Assembly (NCBI RefSeq): GCF_000143415.4
Contig: NW_003314304.1
Coordinates: 497,372 to 561,371 of the forward strand
Reading direction: 5' to 3'
DNA length: 64,000 bases
Source: Selaginella moellendorffii
Taxonomy: Eukaryota > Streptophyta > Lycopodiopsida > Selaginellales > Selaginellaceae
Both the position numbers and the translations under genes were made by a program. The notes under the pieces were generated by a model. It saw only the letters and a program-made list of their open reading frames with translations. It made no database searches and was not told the DNA's origin. Shown here in pieces: positions 11,232 to 24,165 of this stretch (positions are counted from its first letter, which is position 1; every line of letters starts with the position of its first letter).

Positions 11232-12117
11232 GCGACCACCACCTTCATTGCAAACTCCCCCTGCTCCCTCTTCCTCTCGCAAAGGAGAGAAAGCTCCAAG
11301 TTCTTGAGTGAGCAAAGGGCTCTCACCTCGAGAACTCGACAAACTCTCTCGAATCCAAGCTTGGCTCCTTTGGTTATTCTTCTCTTCGTCCCCTTTCAAA
11401 AGTAAGCTTGTTTTGTTTTGCCTCTGCTTTCGTGGTTCTGAGCTTGTGATTCTTTCAGTTTGGTTGCGCCAGCAATCGGGACTCCGACGAAACAAAACGT
11501 TCCATAAGCGTGATTTCCAGAAAGAGTACGTGCCTCGCTTCCTTCCATGCTTTAGATGCTCAAATGATTCTTTCATTCCCTTTCGCTCGCATAAATTACT
11601 CGTGTTGACAAGAAAAGAGTTGAAGTGTGTGTGAGAGAGAGCTGTGTGTGTGTAAGTGTGTAACTTATGACAGCTTCTTTTCATGTAGATTCCCTTGCAT
11701 TCCCTGTCCTTTTGCTTCCTTTTTTTGCTCCATAGGCCAATGGATCGCTTGCTTCTTCTCTCCTCTTGCACTCTGCTGCGTCAGTTTCACTCGGGAAAAC
11801 GTATTCTTATGTAATTGTTCGTTGGCCTCGGCGAGAAACGAAGGCTTTCCCCCTTTTCTCCAGAGATGATCTTAAGACGCTGTTTTCTTGTGAGAATCGG
11901 TGCTCCTCCTCCCCAGCACCATGCATTTGATGATTCCACGCCACCATTTGCCTCGTCATATGCTCACTGCCGCTGTTCTTCCTCTGCTTCCAGAGCACAG
12001 GCGCCAGAAAACTTTGAAGAGGCATTGTGAACTTGACACCATTTCCTCCAGGTATTTCATCTCTTGTTTGATCGTTTTCTTGACGATGTTCACCTCAGGT
12101 AATCCAAGCTTTCAGGC
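11232..12117 (+). promoter_or_regulatory. Probable 5' UTR and leader introns of PHO1-like copy 2
   Basis: The stretch is pyrimidine-rich, with donor-like sequence (AAAAGTAAGCTT, about 11397-11408) and an acceptor-like TTTCAG just before the ATG at 12118. A GT-rich microsatellite occurs at 11620-11660. No protein-coding homology is seen, and the open frames on both strands here are low-complexity. Confidence 0.35.
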
Positions 12118-13517
12118 ATGGTGAAGTTCCAGAAGCAGCTCGTCCCAGAGTGGCGGGTGAAGTACTGCGACTACAAGCAGCTCAAGAAAGCTGTCAAGAG
12201 AATAAAAAACCAGATCCTACATACCAAGAACCAGCAACACAAGGTGTTCGATCCAAATGTCTTCTTGGTTGACAAGAGCAAGCTTCAAAATTTGCTGCAA
12301 AATCCCAGCGCCATTCTGAGCAGCTGCTGCAAACAATCCATATCCTCGGAAACGTCCATGGTCTGTGATGATGTTCTGGACTGTAAAGACAAAACAAAAC
12401 ACTTCAATACGATCAGGTTGTGCACAAGACGAGAATTGGAGATGGCGAGGATTTTTACGAGACGGAGCTGTTTGGAACTCGATCGGATCACGAAAAGAGC
12501 TTCTTTTTCGGCCTTGACGATCAGCTCAACAAAGTGGACAAGTTTTTGAGATGCAAGGAAGACGAGTACGATGCTCAAGCACAGCAACTTCACATCCAAA
12601 TGGAAGAGCTCGTTGCTATGCAAGGTTCGTTATAGCAGCCTCTAAATCTGTAGCACTTAACTTGGAATCGTTTGATCTCTGCCATGTTGTAGATGACGAA
12701 TCTCAGAGCTTGAAGGGGAGCCCGGCAACAAAGGAAAGGTTCAGCGAGCAGCCAAGATGCTCCAGACGGCCTTTGTCGAATTTTATCGTGGGCTTCGACT
12801 CCTAAGAAACTTCAGGTGAATGACCTCTAGATCCATGTTCTCAAAGTGTTGAAAACTTACTTGCCAGCTCCTTGAACATGATGGCATTCGTCAAGATCCT
12901 CAAGAAATATGACAAGGTACTTATGGAAAATGGCAAATTACTGCAGACTTCTAAAAAGGTTTTTTAAATTCTCAGGTGACTGGACAGAATGCGTCTGGCA
13001 GTTATCTGAAGATGGTCGAAAACTCTCATTTTGCAACGTTGGACAAGGTGTGAAGAAATTTTCCTTTGGGGGTCTTGCTGATGGGATTTCATTGCTCCAA
13101 TGCACTCCAGGTAGTAAAGTTTATGGACCGTGTAGAGAGAGTGTTCACTCTGCACTTTACGAAAGGCAACCGAAAGCAAGCCATGGCATATCTCAGGCAC
13201 ATACACTCTGCGAGCAATCATGGAAATATAAACTTTATCTTGGGTAAAAGCAGGATATCCATTTCATTCATTCGGATCTTCGTTATTAATTAACCTTCTT
13301 CTATTAAAATCTATAGGCCTCTTCAATGGTTGCTCCTGGAGTCTCCTAGCAGCGTTTGTGTTAATCCTTGTGCTTGGAAACAAGGGCAGGATCACAACGA
13401 AGCACATACAAGCAGTCTTCCCTGTGTTCAGGTAAACAGTGCCATACTTTTATGAAAAGTTTTGTATGTTTCCAAGTTCTTTTGTTTCTTACAGCACACT
13501 TTTTCTTGTTCGTGCTA
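12118..13517 (+). pseudogene. PHO1-like SPX-EXS transporter (copy 2, 5' part), truncated
   Basis: The gene starts MVKFQKQLVPEWRVKYCDYK, the hallmark SPX N-terminus that senses phosphate and inositol pyrophosphate. Further PHO1 blocks follow in order: YETELFGTRSDHEKSFFFGL (about 12465), KMLQTAFVEFYRGLRLLRNF (about 12760), SLNMMAFVKILKKYDK (12870-12915), VTGQNASGSYLKMVENSHF (12975), VVKFMDRVERVFTLHFTKG (13110) and the first EXS membrane block ending TKHIQAVFPVFR (13432). One base is missing near 12414, between the first block and VVHKTRIGDGEDF, and a second frame change occurs near 12715. At 13517 homology to copy 1 stops inside the next exon and retroelement-type sequence follows. No later EXS exons are found downstream. 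SPX-only expression is conceivable but the frameshifts argue against it. Confidence 0.82.
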
Positions 13518-13770
13518 GTGGAGCTTCATCAACCTATAGTATATATAAGTTAGTTTTGTTCCATTTTTCCACAATTTGAATTAACACCAGTCTAAGGCTT
13601 CTTCTTTGTTTCCACTAGCTTTTCCTTTTGTCTTTTGCATTTTTTAGTCTTGATCTTGTTGGGGGTCTTAACAATTTGATTTAGATTGTGTTTTTTCGTT
13701 TTTTGCTTTAGCTCGTTTTGATTGTTTGACTACCTTTGCCATTTTCCCCCCTTTTTCTTTCTTCTTGCCA

Positions 13771-14740
13771 ATGGAGTCTCCAAGCCATCTTGATTTCTTT
13801 GCCGAAGTCCTTGCAAAAATCCAGTCTGAGAATACCGAGCTGAAGGTGACCCTTCTTTGCATGCAACAGGAGCTTGTTTCACTTTCGGCTCAAAGATCCA
13901 GCAAAGTTCCTGAACCAAAGGTGAGTTTTTTGGCGAAATTTTCAAGCAAGCGTTCGGAGCTTCGTGGATTCCTGAACTAGATGGAGCTGATCTTCACACT
14001 TTAATATCGGTGGTACCCCACTCCCGAGTCTCAAATTAGCGTGATTGGGATGTTGCTTGAAGGTACAGCTTTGTTATGGTTTTCTCCTCTTCTGAAGAAG
14101 AGCACAAAAGGCGTGGTTCCGGAGCTAATGGATCTTCAATTATTCAAAGAGAAGTTCGAAGCATGTTTTGGTGAGACGGATCGGGTTCGGGCTACTACCA
14201 CAAAGATGAGACGTCTCTCTCAGGGGTCTCGTCCTACCTTGATCTATGTTGCAGAGTTCCAACTCCTTGCCTTGGACACTCAGCGGGATGAGCGGGCCTT
14301 GATTGACCAATTTCATTTCGGCCTCAACAACAGTGTCAAGGATTTGTTGCTCACTATGGAGGATCCCAAGGACCTGTCGAACGCCATCAACAAAGCTGTT
14401 CGATGTAACAATCGTCTCTTTGAACGTCGTCAGGAAAGTTGCCGCACTGCTGTTTTTCCGTCCCAGACTTAGGAATCTCAGCTTGAGTCTTCGGGGCATA
14501 CTCCTGAACCTACTGCTCCGGTCCCGATGGATATTTCTGGTACTCCTCGACTCATTAGAGGGAAGTTGAGTCCTACTGAGAAGCAACGTCAAATATCTCA
14601 TAATCTTTGCCTCTACTGTGTTGATCCTAACCACAAAGCAGCTGTGTGTCCCAAGAAGCCTCCCCAACTGCTCGAGTTCACTCTGCCTCAAAGTTCACCT
14701 CTGTTGCAGTCGGGAAACAACCCTGTCCAAACAGAGTAGG
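13771..14740 (+). pseudogene. gag-like region with zinc knuckle (gypsy 1)
   Basis: An N-terminal helical part (from ATG 13771) is followed by a capsid-like block (14041-14472) and, after a stop at 14470, a CCHC zinc knuckle at about 14608-14655 (CLYCVDPNHKAAVC, spacing CX2CX4HX4C). At least two stops and frame changes break it. This would be the nucleocapsid/capsid precursor of the element. Confidence 0.7.
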
Positions 14741-15742
14741 AGCTGTCTATTTGGACTCCCCAAATAAAAATCACTTTTCTTCTTTATTAAGCTCCTCACC
14801 ACCTTTCATCAAAGCCACCACCAATTCCCACAACTTCCGTGTCCCATGTCCCCTTTCTTTCACCGGACAATCAAGACTCAAGGCTCTGGCGCTATTGGAC
14901 TCGAGTGCAACTTCCTACTTCATGGACACGGACTTTGTTGCCTGACATCACATTCCTCTTTCTCCTACCATATGGGATTTGAGGGTTGAAGGCATCGGTG
15001 GGCATTTTGTGTCTCCATCTTCTAGACTTAGGGAAATGTTGCCTGTTTAAGTACACATCGGGTCCACCATCACTGATATTGCCTTCAACATCATCAACAA
15101 CAAGTCCTCCTCTGTGGTGCTCGGTCTTCCTTGGTTCCAACTACATCAGCCTCAGATCTGTTGGAAGGAATTACAGCTCATCTCTCCCACATCACCATCT
15201 CCCACGGCTTCCCCTGTTGTTCATCGAGTCCAAATCAGGAAAATTTCCCTAAACTCAAATCGGGGTTCTATTCTTGACTCTACAAAGTTTTCACCTTTTT
15301 CTTTTTCCTCTCTTCCATCTTACACTGGACAGTATCCTTGTCTCATCATTCCATTTAGTCGTATGCCTCCTTCTATCTTTACAATCACTATGAAAGAACT
15401 CCTTCATGAAGAATTTATTTTCCTTTTTACTTTGCATGTTTCTCCTGTCTGTCTTCCTGAAAAGTATCATGATTTTGGGGATGTGTTTGACAAAAAAAAA
15501 AAGTTAATGTACTGCTTGTTCAATGGCCTTATGACTGTCCCATTGATTTACAAGAAGGAGCGTCACCTCTGTGGGGGCCTATTTACGGGTTATCCCCATC
15601 CGAGCTTAAGGACCTCAAAAAGTACGTGGATGAGAACTTTGCCCCGGGGTATATTCAACATTTGCAGTCCCCAGCTGGAGTGCCTATCTTCTTTGTCAAG
15701 AAGAAGGATGGGAGTTTGTGGCTAGCCATCAACTACTGAGGT

Positions 15743-16711
15743 TTGAACAAAGTGACTGTTCGGAACCGTTATCCGCTACCCCTGATCTCAGACCTGTTGG
15801 AACGCCTCGGCGGTGCCCGTTTCTTCACCAAGATCAACTTCCGTGGAGCATACAACCTGATCCGGATCTGGCCTGGTGATGAATGGAAGACTGCATTCCG
15901 AACCCACTATGGCCACTTCGAGTACACTATCATGCCATTTGGCTTGACAAATGCTCCAGCAGTTTTCCAACACATGGTGAACAACGTCTTTCGGGAGTTT
16001 CTTGATCAAATGGTGATTGTCTACCTCGATGACATCCTCATCTACTCAAAAACTCAGGAGGAGCACGATGAACATGTATGCAAGGTGCTAGCGAAGCTGC
16101 GAGAACACGGCCTATACTTGAAGCTTGAGAAATGTTCCTTCAATCAGCAGTCTGTGGAGTTCTTTGGGTATATTGTCACTCCTGAGGGTATCACGATGGA
16201 TCCTGCCAAAGTCAAGACTATTCTCGAATGGGAGCCTCCACAATCAATGTCGGACGTTCAGGTTTTCCTTGGCTTCGCCAACTTCTACCGCAAATTCATT
16301 GATCACTACTCTGACATTGTCCTTCCTCTCACGCTTCTCACTTGCAAGGATGTTCCCTTCTCTTGGTTTGCTGCTGCCCAGCAGGCCTTCGACACACTTA
16401 AGGCAGCCTTCAGTTCTGCTCCCATCTTGATCCATGCTGATTCCTCAAAACCTTTCTTCATCGAGGCTGACGCCTCCGACTTTGCCATCGGTGCTATGTT
16501 GTCTCAACTCAGAGCAGATCAAGAACTTCATCCGGTTGCTTTCTATTCTCGGAAATTCCAACCTGCGGAGATCAATTACAAAATCCACGACAAGGAGCTC
16601 CTTGCCATCATGGATTCCTTTGGAGAGTGGCGCCGTTTCTTGGAGGGGGTGGGCCATCAAACAACAATCTGGACGGATCACAAAAATCTCGAGTACTTTG
16701 CCACTTCCTGA
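15743..16711 (+). pseudogene. Reverse transcriptase and RNase H block (gypsy 1), open for 322 codons
   Basis: This is the best-preserved part of the element. The palm motifs GARFFTKINFRGAYN, MPFGLTNAPAVFQ and the catalytic YLDD box (about 16022-16033) are present, followed by the thumb/connection and RNase H start (EADASDFAIGAMLSQ). The frame is preceded by a stop (15737-15739) within the RT N-terminus and followed by another at 16709-16711. The catalytic aspartates look intact, unlike those of element 2. Confidence 0.85.
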
Positions 16712-16903
16712 GTTTTGAGCCGTCGTCAAGCAAGATGGGCACAATTTCTAAGTTGGTTTGACTTTGTTATCAAGTATAGACTTGGAAAGCTTCAAGGCCT
16801 TCCTGATGCTCTTTCAAGGCGCTTCTATCTCAGTCTCAGGCCTGGTAATCCTGCCTTCGATCAATAGGATCAAGTTATCCTTGGTCCTGATCGGCTTCAA
16901 GTT

Positions 16904-18224
16904 ATGGCAATTTCCTTGGCCCCTCAGGACTCCTCCTTGATGGATGCGATCGGAAACGATCTTCAATCCGATGATCTCGCCAGCAACATTTTCCCCCATC
17001 TTCAGGCTGGACACCTAGTGACTCCCGACTGCCAGCGATTTAACGAGTTCGAGTTCTTACATGGCTTATTGTACCATGGGGAGCAACTTTACGTTCATGA
17101 AAGTGATGCTCGAAGGTTGGTTCTGATGGCGTGCCACGATAGCCCAACTACTAGTCACTTCGGCATTGTGAAAACCCATGAGCTAGTTGCACGGGACTTT
17201 TGGTGGCCTCACATGGACGACTACATCAAAGCTTTTGTTACCTCCTGTGACACTTACGCCCGGAATAAGTTACCTCACCACCTTCCTTCATGTTTGCTTC
17301 GTTCCCTCCCAGTCCCTTCAGGTCCTTAGGAATCCATCTCCATGGATTTTTTGAGTGATCTTCCGAGTTTTGGAGGCTTCAGCAGCATTTTAGTTGTGGT
17401 GGATCGCTTCACAAAGATGGCACACTTCTTGCCATGTACCAAGGAGTTTTTGGGCGAGGACATGGCAAAACTGGTATTCAGGGAAATTTTCCGACTTCAT
17501 GGGATTCCTACAGATGTGGTTTCGGATCGGGGGCCTTAGTTCATCTCTCATTTCTGGCAATGGTTTTTGCAACTGCTTGGAGTGAAGGCCAACCTCTCTT
17601 CGGCGTATCATCCTCAAACTGATGGATAGTTCGAGCGAACAATTCAGACATTGGAACAATTCTTGAGGTGCTTCATCAACTATCATCAAGATAACTAGTT
17701 CGATATCCTTCCCCTTGCTGAGTTCTTTTATAACAACTCTATTCACTCCTCTTTTCGAATTTCCCCCTTCTTTGCGAACTCTGGCCGAAATCCCCAATTC
17801 AATCTCTCACTTCCTTCTCCATCCGAATCCTCTCGTTCAAATCCCCACTTTGAGGCATTTGTCTCCAACCTCCAGGAAATCCACAACTCCATCTCCTTCC
17901 ACCTCCATCGTGCTCAGGAATCTCACAAAACATTTGTCAATGTCCATTATCAGAATTGTCCCCCTTACAATATCGGGGATAAAGTCTGGCTCCTCAGGTG
18001 AAATATCTCCACCACCAGGCCCTGTCCAAAACTCGATTTCAAACGCCTTAGTCCTTTCCCTATCACTGCCATCATTAATCCTATCACTTATTACCTTGCA
18101 CTTCCCTCCTCATATCAAATTCACTCCTCTCAACTTGAAGGATGAGAACACCCCCTATACTGTGAACCAGAAAAAAATCTCTTTCTTTGTTCACAACCAC
18201 CATGCTTGTCCCATTGTCCTATGA
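16904..18224 (+). pseudogene. Integrase block (gypsy 1), interrupted
   Basis: The HHCC zinc-binding region lies around 17090-17270 (SHFGIVKTHELVARDFWWP). The catalytic core starts near 17330 with DFLSDLP and VVDRFTKMAHFLP, then HGIPTDVVSDRGP ending in a stop. The core continues in another frame through an AYHPQTDG motif (about 17605) and a C-terminal GDKVWLLR module (about 17980). At least four stops interrupt it. Confidence 0.75.
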
Positions 18225-18230
18225 GCACCA

Positions 18231-18988
18231 CCATATACTCTAGACCATCATATCCATGAGTTGCAAGGCCATGCGAAGGATATTTCTTTGCTCATCACCT
18301 AGTGAATAACAACGGCAGTAATTTCTGTATCTCTTGTAGAATTTCTGCTATGTTAAAATATAACTTACTTTATAAACTAATACAGAAAAGCTGATATAGA
18401 TGGACTTCTTTGGCAAATAGCCCTAAATAGCCTTTAAGGCTGATCCTTTACAAACGAATTGGTTAGACTTTTGAAAGCAAATTGAAACTTTAGCTTTATA
18501 ACCATCTTGTGTTATTTAAGGTGTGAAGAGCTATAAGTCATTTTTAGACTGTGCTTTCAATGTGAGAGTCTAACACTTTTTTTTTAATTATTGAATTTTT
18601 TTTTAGGATTCAAACGTACTAGATTACCTAACAAAATACTCAAAGCTCTCAAAGCATAGGCAAACTTATTATTGAGCATTTAGCTGACAGCTATTTGATA
18701 CAAAATTAAAATAAGAGCATAATTATTTCATTGGTTATATGACTGACTTAGTTGTAGATTGAATTTTCTTTACTTTAAAGAAAAAGGACTTTTAGGATTG
18801 TGGTAGTAATGAAAGTATACTTCTCTGAACAACTAATTTTGAGGATTGTATTTATTAGTTATGATAAAAATGAGAGACTAATAAGGACAAAAAAGCTTTT
18901 AGTTTCCTTACACATACACCACTTTAACTATTGAATTAACTTTTGATCATGTTTAGTATATACAGTACAGTTTTAGTATATAGTTCGC

Positions 18989-19080
<92 letters not shown>

Positions 19081-20340
19081 GTTTAGTAAACAATATTTAG
19101 TATTTTAATTAAAAAGGAAGAAAAATAAACTCTAACTTAATAATGTCTATATTTGATGGTCACATAACTCAATTTTATTTTTCATTTGAATACCTTAAAA
19201 AGCCCATATAAATTAATTTCATCATAGTTTTATTTTAGAACTGGATATATATAGTAATCTGAAAATTACAATAAATCACATATTTTCAAGGACATTAGTG
19301 TATATGTAAAATTCATAACTGTAATGAATTATTAAATTTATTTATTTAATAAATTTAAAATATTTAATTAAAATTTTAAGGTATTATTATTATATATTTT
19401 ACAAAAATAGAAAAATAACCTCAAGGATATGATACAAGTATAATATATATAATCTATATAAACTGGAAAGTTAAATGAGCTCTTTAAAATATCACTAGTA
19501 GGAACTTAATAAATAAAAAATATTTTGTGTAAAATAACTTTTATAATTTTTAATAAATAAGTAAAAATTGCTTATGCAACCAGTTTAAACAGCTAAAAAC
19601 CTTTAAAACAATGATGATAATCATAAAGTGGTTAGTACACTAAGTTAAAGTATTGCAATTAATTAAAACACTAGGTTAGAGCATCATAATATGTTGAGAT
19701 ATACTAGAGGCAGTAAATTGTAGTAAATTTAAATAAAGATACTTCCCACTTTTGATTTCTTATAAAGTTAAGGTTTTAAAAGAAAATTAAAAAACATTAT
19801 ATGAAGTTTACATAAAAATTAGCATATGTATTAATACTAAAAATCACTTATATTTAAGAAAAATAATAAAATGGTTAGATTGATATTTTAGAAAAAATAT
19901 TTAATTTTTTTTATTTTATATGGATGGTAGGATAAACCTAGAATATGGTTGGATATTCTGGGATATTTTACCATCTAACAGTTAATATTTATTTAAATTA
20001 ATCTTTTACTTATAAACATATTTATAATTTATAAACACCTCCTAGTATATTCTACTTTATTCTACCATTGAAAGTAGAATTAAATTTATGTAAGTAACTA
20101 TCTTAATTAATAGTGTTTAAAGTTATAAATAAGGTAATTATTGATTATATTATCATTAAAAATTAATAAATAAACAAGCGTATGTAAATCTACTTGTACC
20201 TGAATAGCTTAAGGTACACAAGCTTTCATTCATTTTTGGTTTGAAAGTTCTAGAGTTTTTGTAACTTTCCTACAGCAAGCTATAATACAAGCTCCAAATA
20301 AGAAACTTTTACTTGAGGATTCTTTACATCCGGATCTGGT
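18231..20340. other. AT-rich intergenic DNA, no gene seen
   Basis: The stretch is strongly AT-rich (poly-A/T runs, many ATAAAT and TTTAAT words). It has no open frame with coding signal, no recognisable terminal repeats and no RNA gene I can identify. Confidence 0.6.
18991..19075. repeat. (AT)n microsatellite, about 42 units
   Basis: An uninterrupted run of alternating A and T for about 85 bp. It can form a cruciform or hairpin and is likely polymorphic in length. Confidence 0.95.
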
Positions 20341-21063
20341 CTGCATCATGGAAAGCCATCAATTTACTCTGGAACTTCCCTCACACTGGTGCTGCTCAAA
20401 TCCAGGTATCCACGTTGGAGCCATCAAGTCGGCTCTTGGTACCAAAGACTATTCAACACTAGCTGGCGAGTTATGGATATTGGCCAGCTTAAGTAAGCTT
20501 ACTTCCATGTTAAAATCTCAATGTTTCATCTAACACAAACCTCTAGGTGTTTGGCCCGAATCCAAGAGCATAACGAGCGGACAAGGAAGAATCAAGTAGC
20601 AAATTAGTGACAGCTCCATCATAGTGAAAAGCCATTGAAGCAAAGGATTCTTTGCCCAAGGTGGGGATGAAGAGGACTAACTTAGTATATAAGATCAGGC
20701 GGTGGCATAGAGTTCTCGTCTCTCTCATTGAGTTACAGATCAACCCCAAGCACAAGCCATCGAACAGTGCTGGGATCTTATGTTTTGTTGCTACAATTTG
20801 ACAGGAAATTCTCAAGCATGGTGTTGTACCGTGGACTAGAAATGCTCAGAGCAAACCCCAGTGCAGTGAATTTGATCAACTGAAAGCTCTTTTATTCAAC
20901 ACCTCAATAAAATCCACTTTGAGACCAGGTGGAGTTAAACGAATGTTTTGTAGAAAGTTTGGGTACTGCATTATTATGCCGAAAGAGGGCATCTTGGAAA
21001 TGAAAGGGATTGAAGCTTGACGCATTGTTTTGCCGCCAAATCTTGTGACCTGGAACATTCTTA
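20341..21063 (-). other. 3' flank of the subtilase gene
   Basis: Several short open frames occur on the minus strand (for example 20543-20815 and 20876-21079) but none has recognisable homology. The most likely content is the 3' UTR and downstream region of the subtilase that ends at 21064. Confidence 0.35.
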
Positions 21064-23886
21064 TCATGTCGTCTGCCACTTGAACTCAGTGCCAAGAATA
21101 AAAACACTTCTGACCGAGTGCTTCTCACTCTTCCATGTCAGTGTTCCAGTTTGTGGGAACTTGGATGAATCAACTGTGAATTGGATCTGGAAACTTAGAA
21201 CCTGCAACACGGATTTAAACCTGAGCTGTGGAGGAAACACCGCGACAGTCACTCCCGCCGGAGCTTCTACTGAAATGTTGTAGACCGACTTGCCAGCTCC
21301 AACGTTGGTAACTTTCCTGTTCACCACCGCTTTGGTGGAATTTGGCCCGCCAAACTGAGTGATGGGAACCGCGATGGATGGATAGTTCAACTCCAAGTAG
21401 GAGTCCAGGGGTACACAAGATAAGTTCTTTCCAGTCATGAGCTCCAGCTGATCCCTTGTGTAGTTCCTCGTGCATAGAAACATCGTGTATTCATCCGGAG
21501 ATATGTCGTAGACCAGGCCAGGACTAAGCGCTGCGACTGGATCAATCTGTCCGGCTCCCATCACAAATGGTGAAGCTTCTTCCCCATTGTGGTCTTTGAT
21601 TGGGCTCTTTGTGTTGTCCAGGAAGCGTGCTACAAACACCAAACAAACGATCAGAGGGAAAACTATTTTTCTTTTGTTCTCTTTGGTACCTGTTGTCATG
21701 AGAGCCGACTTGATGGCTGCTGGACTCCAACTCGGGTGCCTGGATTTGACAAAGGCTGCGGCAGCACTGGCGTGAGAACATGCCATGGAAGTTCCAGAGA
21801 TTATGTTGAAGTCGGTGTACATTGGCTTGCCATAACTGTTGATGGGCTGCTCAGGACTCCATGCAGCCAGTATGTCCACACCAGGAGCAACGAGATCGGG
21901 CTGTAAAGATAAGACTCCCAGTTTATATTAGTAAAACTCTCCTCCAGATACCTTAAGAATGCCATCGTTGGTAATATCAGGTCCCCTCGAAGAGAAATCC
22001 GCAATGATTGGGGCTGGAGTGGTTTGTATGATCGTATGTGCTGGAGAGATGGTCGCTGTAGTATTCCTTGAGAAAAGTTTAAAAACCGTCAAGAAGTCTC
22101 AAACCAAAAATGCATGAAAGCTTGTGTACCTCGAGTTCTTCAGGTAGGCATTAATCTCGTCCAAGGCGCTCCCAGTGACAGCAGCTCCAGCAAGATCAAG
22201 GAAGGACACTGCCTCTGTGGTATTTTCAATCGCGAAAATTACTCCAGAGGCACCAAGTTCTTTAAGATGTCGCTGGATGGCCGAGGATGATGCAACGCCC
22301 GGACTGTAATTGCACACGACAATCTTTCCCTTGACCTTCTTCCCATCCAAAGACCGTCCTGCACATAGGCTTAATGCCAAGTATGTTTTAGTGATAAGCT
22401 TTCATTCAGCTGAAACAGTATCACCTGGCCTGTCCTATTCGATCAGATCTAGAAGAAGCATCACCACCCAAAATAAGCGTTGATATATCAGCCCGCTTGG
22501 GATTCATTGCTATTCCCTGTTATATATACATGACAAAGGAAAAATTCACAAAAAACAATCAAGTACCTGAACGGTTTTAGAGTTTCCAAGTTTGATGTCG
22601 ACCGAGAACTTCCTGTCGATAGTGCTTGCTCCCACTGTCAAAATCCATGGAGCCGAGTTCTCGATGGTTTGGAAGCCTGGACCTCCATTTCCAGCAGAAC
22701 ATGATACAAAAATTCCCTTCTGCATTGCATGTAAAGCACCAATGGATAAAGCACCAATGGGTATGGAATCCCCGTCATATCCGGTGGTATCTTCACCCAG
22801 CGATAACGAGAGAATATCTACACCGTCGTGAATTGCGTCGTCGAATGCTGCGAGAATGTTGTCACCCTCACATTCTGGCGTGCAAACCCTGTAGATCGCA
22901 AGCCTTGCGGATGGATGGCCCCCTCGAGCAACTCCTTTTCCAAGAGTTGTTAAAAAAGTGGCGTCTTTTACCAGGCTTCCAGCGATGGTGGAGGCCGTGT
23001 GAGTTCCATGCCCCTGTTCGTCCCGAGCGTTTTGATAACGGCTCCGCACGTCCGAGTGTCCATAAGATCGAGCTCCTACAATTTTCCTGAAACAAATCAC
23101 AATGCTTGAGAGATGAACCCAAGAGTGATCTTACTTGTTGCAGTGGATCGTGTGTGAATGATTGGTGATTTTGGAATTGTCACATACTCCTTTCCATCTC
23201 TTTGGCACCGGTCCCATCCCAGCGTCGTCGAAGCTCTTGGACTCCGGCCAAACACCTGGAAGTGGATAATTAACTCGGACGTAAGCTTTTTCCATGATTA
23301 CCAGTATCCAGGACTCCCACAATGACATCCGATCCGGAGCTAGAGTTGAGTTGAATGTGCGGACCACCAGAAAAGCTGTCGAGAAAATCCCAGGAGCGTG
23401 TTGTGTGGAGACTGAGTTTTCTGGAACGGAAAACCTTAACCACGCCAGGAAGCTCTGATAAACCAACACATCAAAACTCGTGACGAAAGCTTCAAAGAGC
23501 GGCATACTTGCAATGGAGTCGGCTTCGGCTTCAGTCAAGAAGGCGGAGAAGCCATTGAAACCGTGCTTGTAGCTGTGAACCAGCGACGATTCCTTGCTAA
23601 ACATCAAAAACAGTGAGGAGAAAAGAAAAATTGTTGCAAGAGGATTGTTTCGTACCTCCCCTTGACAGAGGCAAGAATTTGGTGATGAGACGATGTCACA
23701 GCCTCCGGTTTAGAGCTCCTAGTGTGCCCCAAGTAGACAATATATTTGCTAACAGGCTGCCAAAAACACCCAACTTCTTAGAAATCTATCAAGCCGGAAA
23801 AAGGGAAAGATCACCTCGTTGGTTGCGGCAGCAGCAAGAACAGCAAGAGCAGCAAGAGAGAAAAAGACTCGCTCCATCCCAAGCAT
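21064..23886 (-). CDS. Secreted subtilisin-like serine protease (plant subtilase, S8)
   Basis: The chosen start (23886) gives a signal peptide (MLGMERVFFSLAALAVLAAA); exon 1 is 23886-23815 with a good donor. The propeptide (I9) block follows (YIVYLGHT; SLVHSYKHGFNGFSAFL), then the catalytic domain. Its triad is Asp in GVLDTGVWPESKSFDD (broken by a short intron), His in DEQGHGTHTAS (about 23010) and Ser in GTSMACSHASAAA (about 21790). The oxyanion Asn is in SCSAGNGGP (about 22690). A protease-associated domain is inserted between His and Ser (KGKIVVCNYSPG; FAIENTTEA), and a fibronectin-III-like end closes the protein (LNYPSIAVPI; RKVTNVG). At least eight short introns are inferred from GT-AG sites. 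The exon joint near 22380-22560 is my least certain. It should be an apoplastic endoprotease. Confidence 0.88.
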
Positions 23887-24165
23887 CGCTCCAGGGAAAT
23901 CGTCTCCCCATGCGGCTCCATTTTAAAGGCTAAAGCGCGGGTGGAAGCTCCAACCACGGGCAAAGGCCACTCCGCCATAAGTCTCGTCCATTTCTATCGG
24001 ATCACGCATCATATCACCAAAATCCAAAGAAAGAACCTCACACGCATCATTCCCGCCAAATAACTTAAACCACTAAACCCGAGCTAGGGCTTTGTTTTAC
24101 CGCATTAAAACAAAGACTAGAGTTCCAAAGAGTGTTAAATCACTCGCTCTCGCTCTCGTGTCTAG
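23887..24165. promoter_or_regulatory. Intergenic region between subtilase and SPOC gene
   Basis: This holds the subtilase promoter (read leftwards) and the 3' end of the SPOC gene. I see no clear TATA box. A CTCGCTCTCGCTCTCGTGTC pyrimidine repeat occurs at about 24143-24162. Confidence 0.3.

Larger units (their letters stand above)
13518..18300 (+). mobile_element. Decayed Ty3/gypsy LTR retrotransposon 1
   Basis: The order of blocks is gag, zinc knuckle, protease region, reverse transcriptase, RNase H and integrase, which is the Ty3/gypsy order. Stop codons and frame changes interrupt most blocks, so the element cannot be autonomous. I could not find paired LTRs, so both ends are estimates. 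The left end abuts the PHO1 exon broken at 13517; the right end is set where integrase C-terminal similarity fades. Many stops are TAG or TGA at sites where the family has Gln, Arg or Trp, for example 15737-15739, 17537-17539, 17627-17629 and 17696-17698. Confidence 0.85.

Noticed and set aside
12194-12623. Minus-strand ORFs across the PHO1 SPX exon
   Set aside because: Shadows; the plus strand carries the recognisable SPX blocks.
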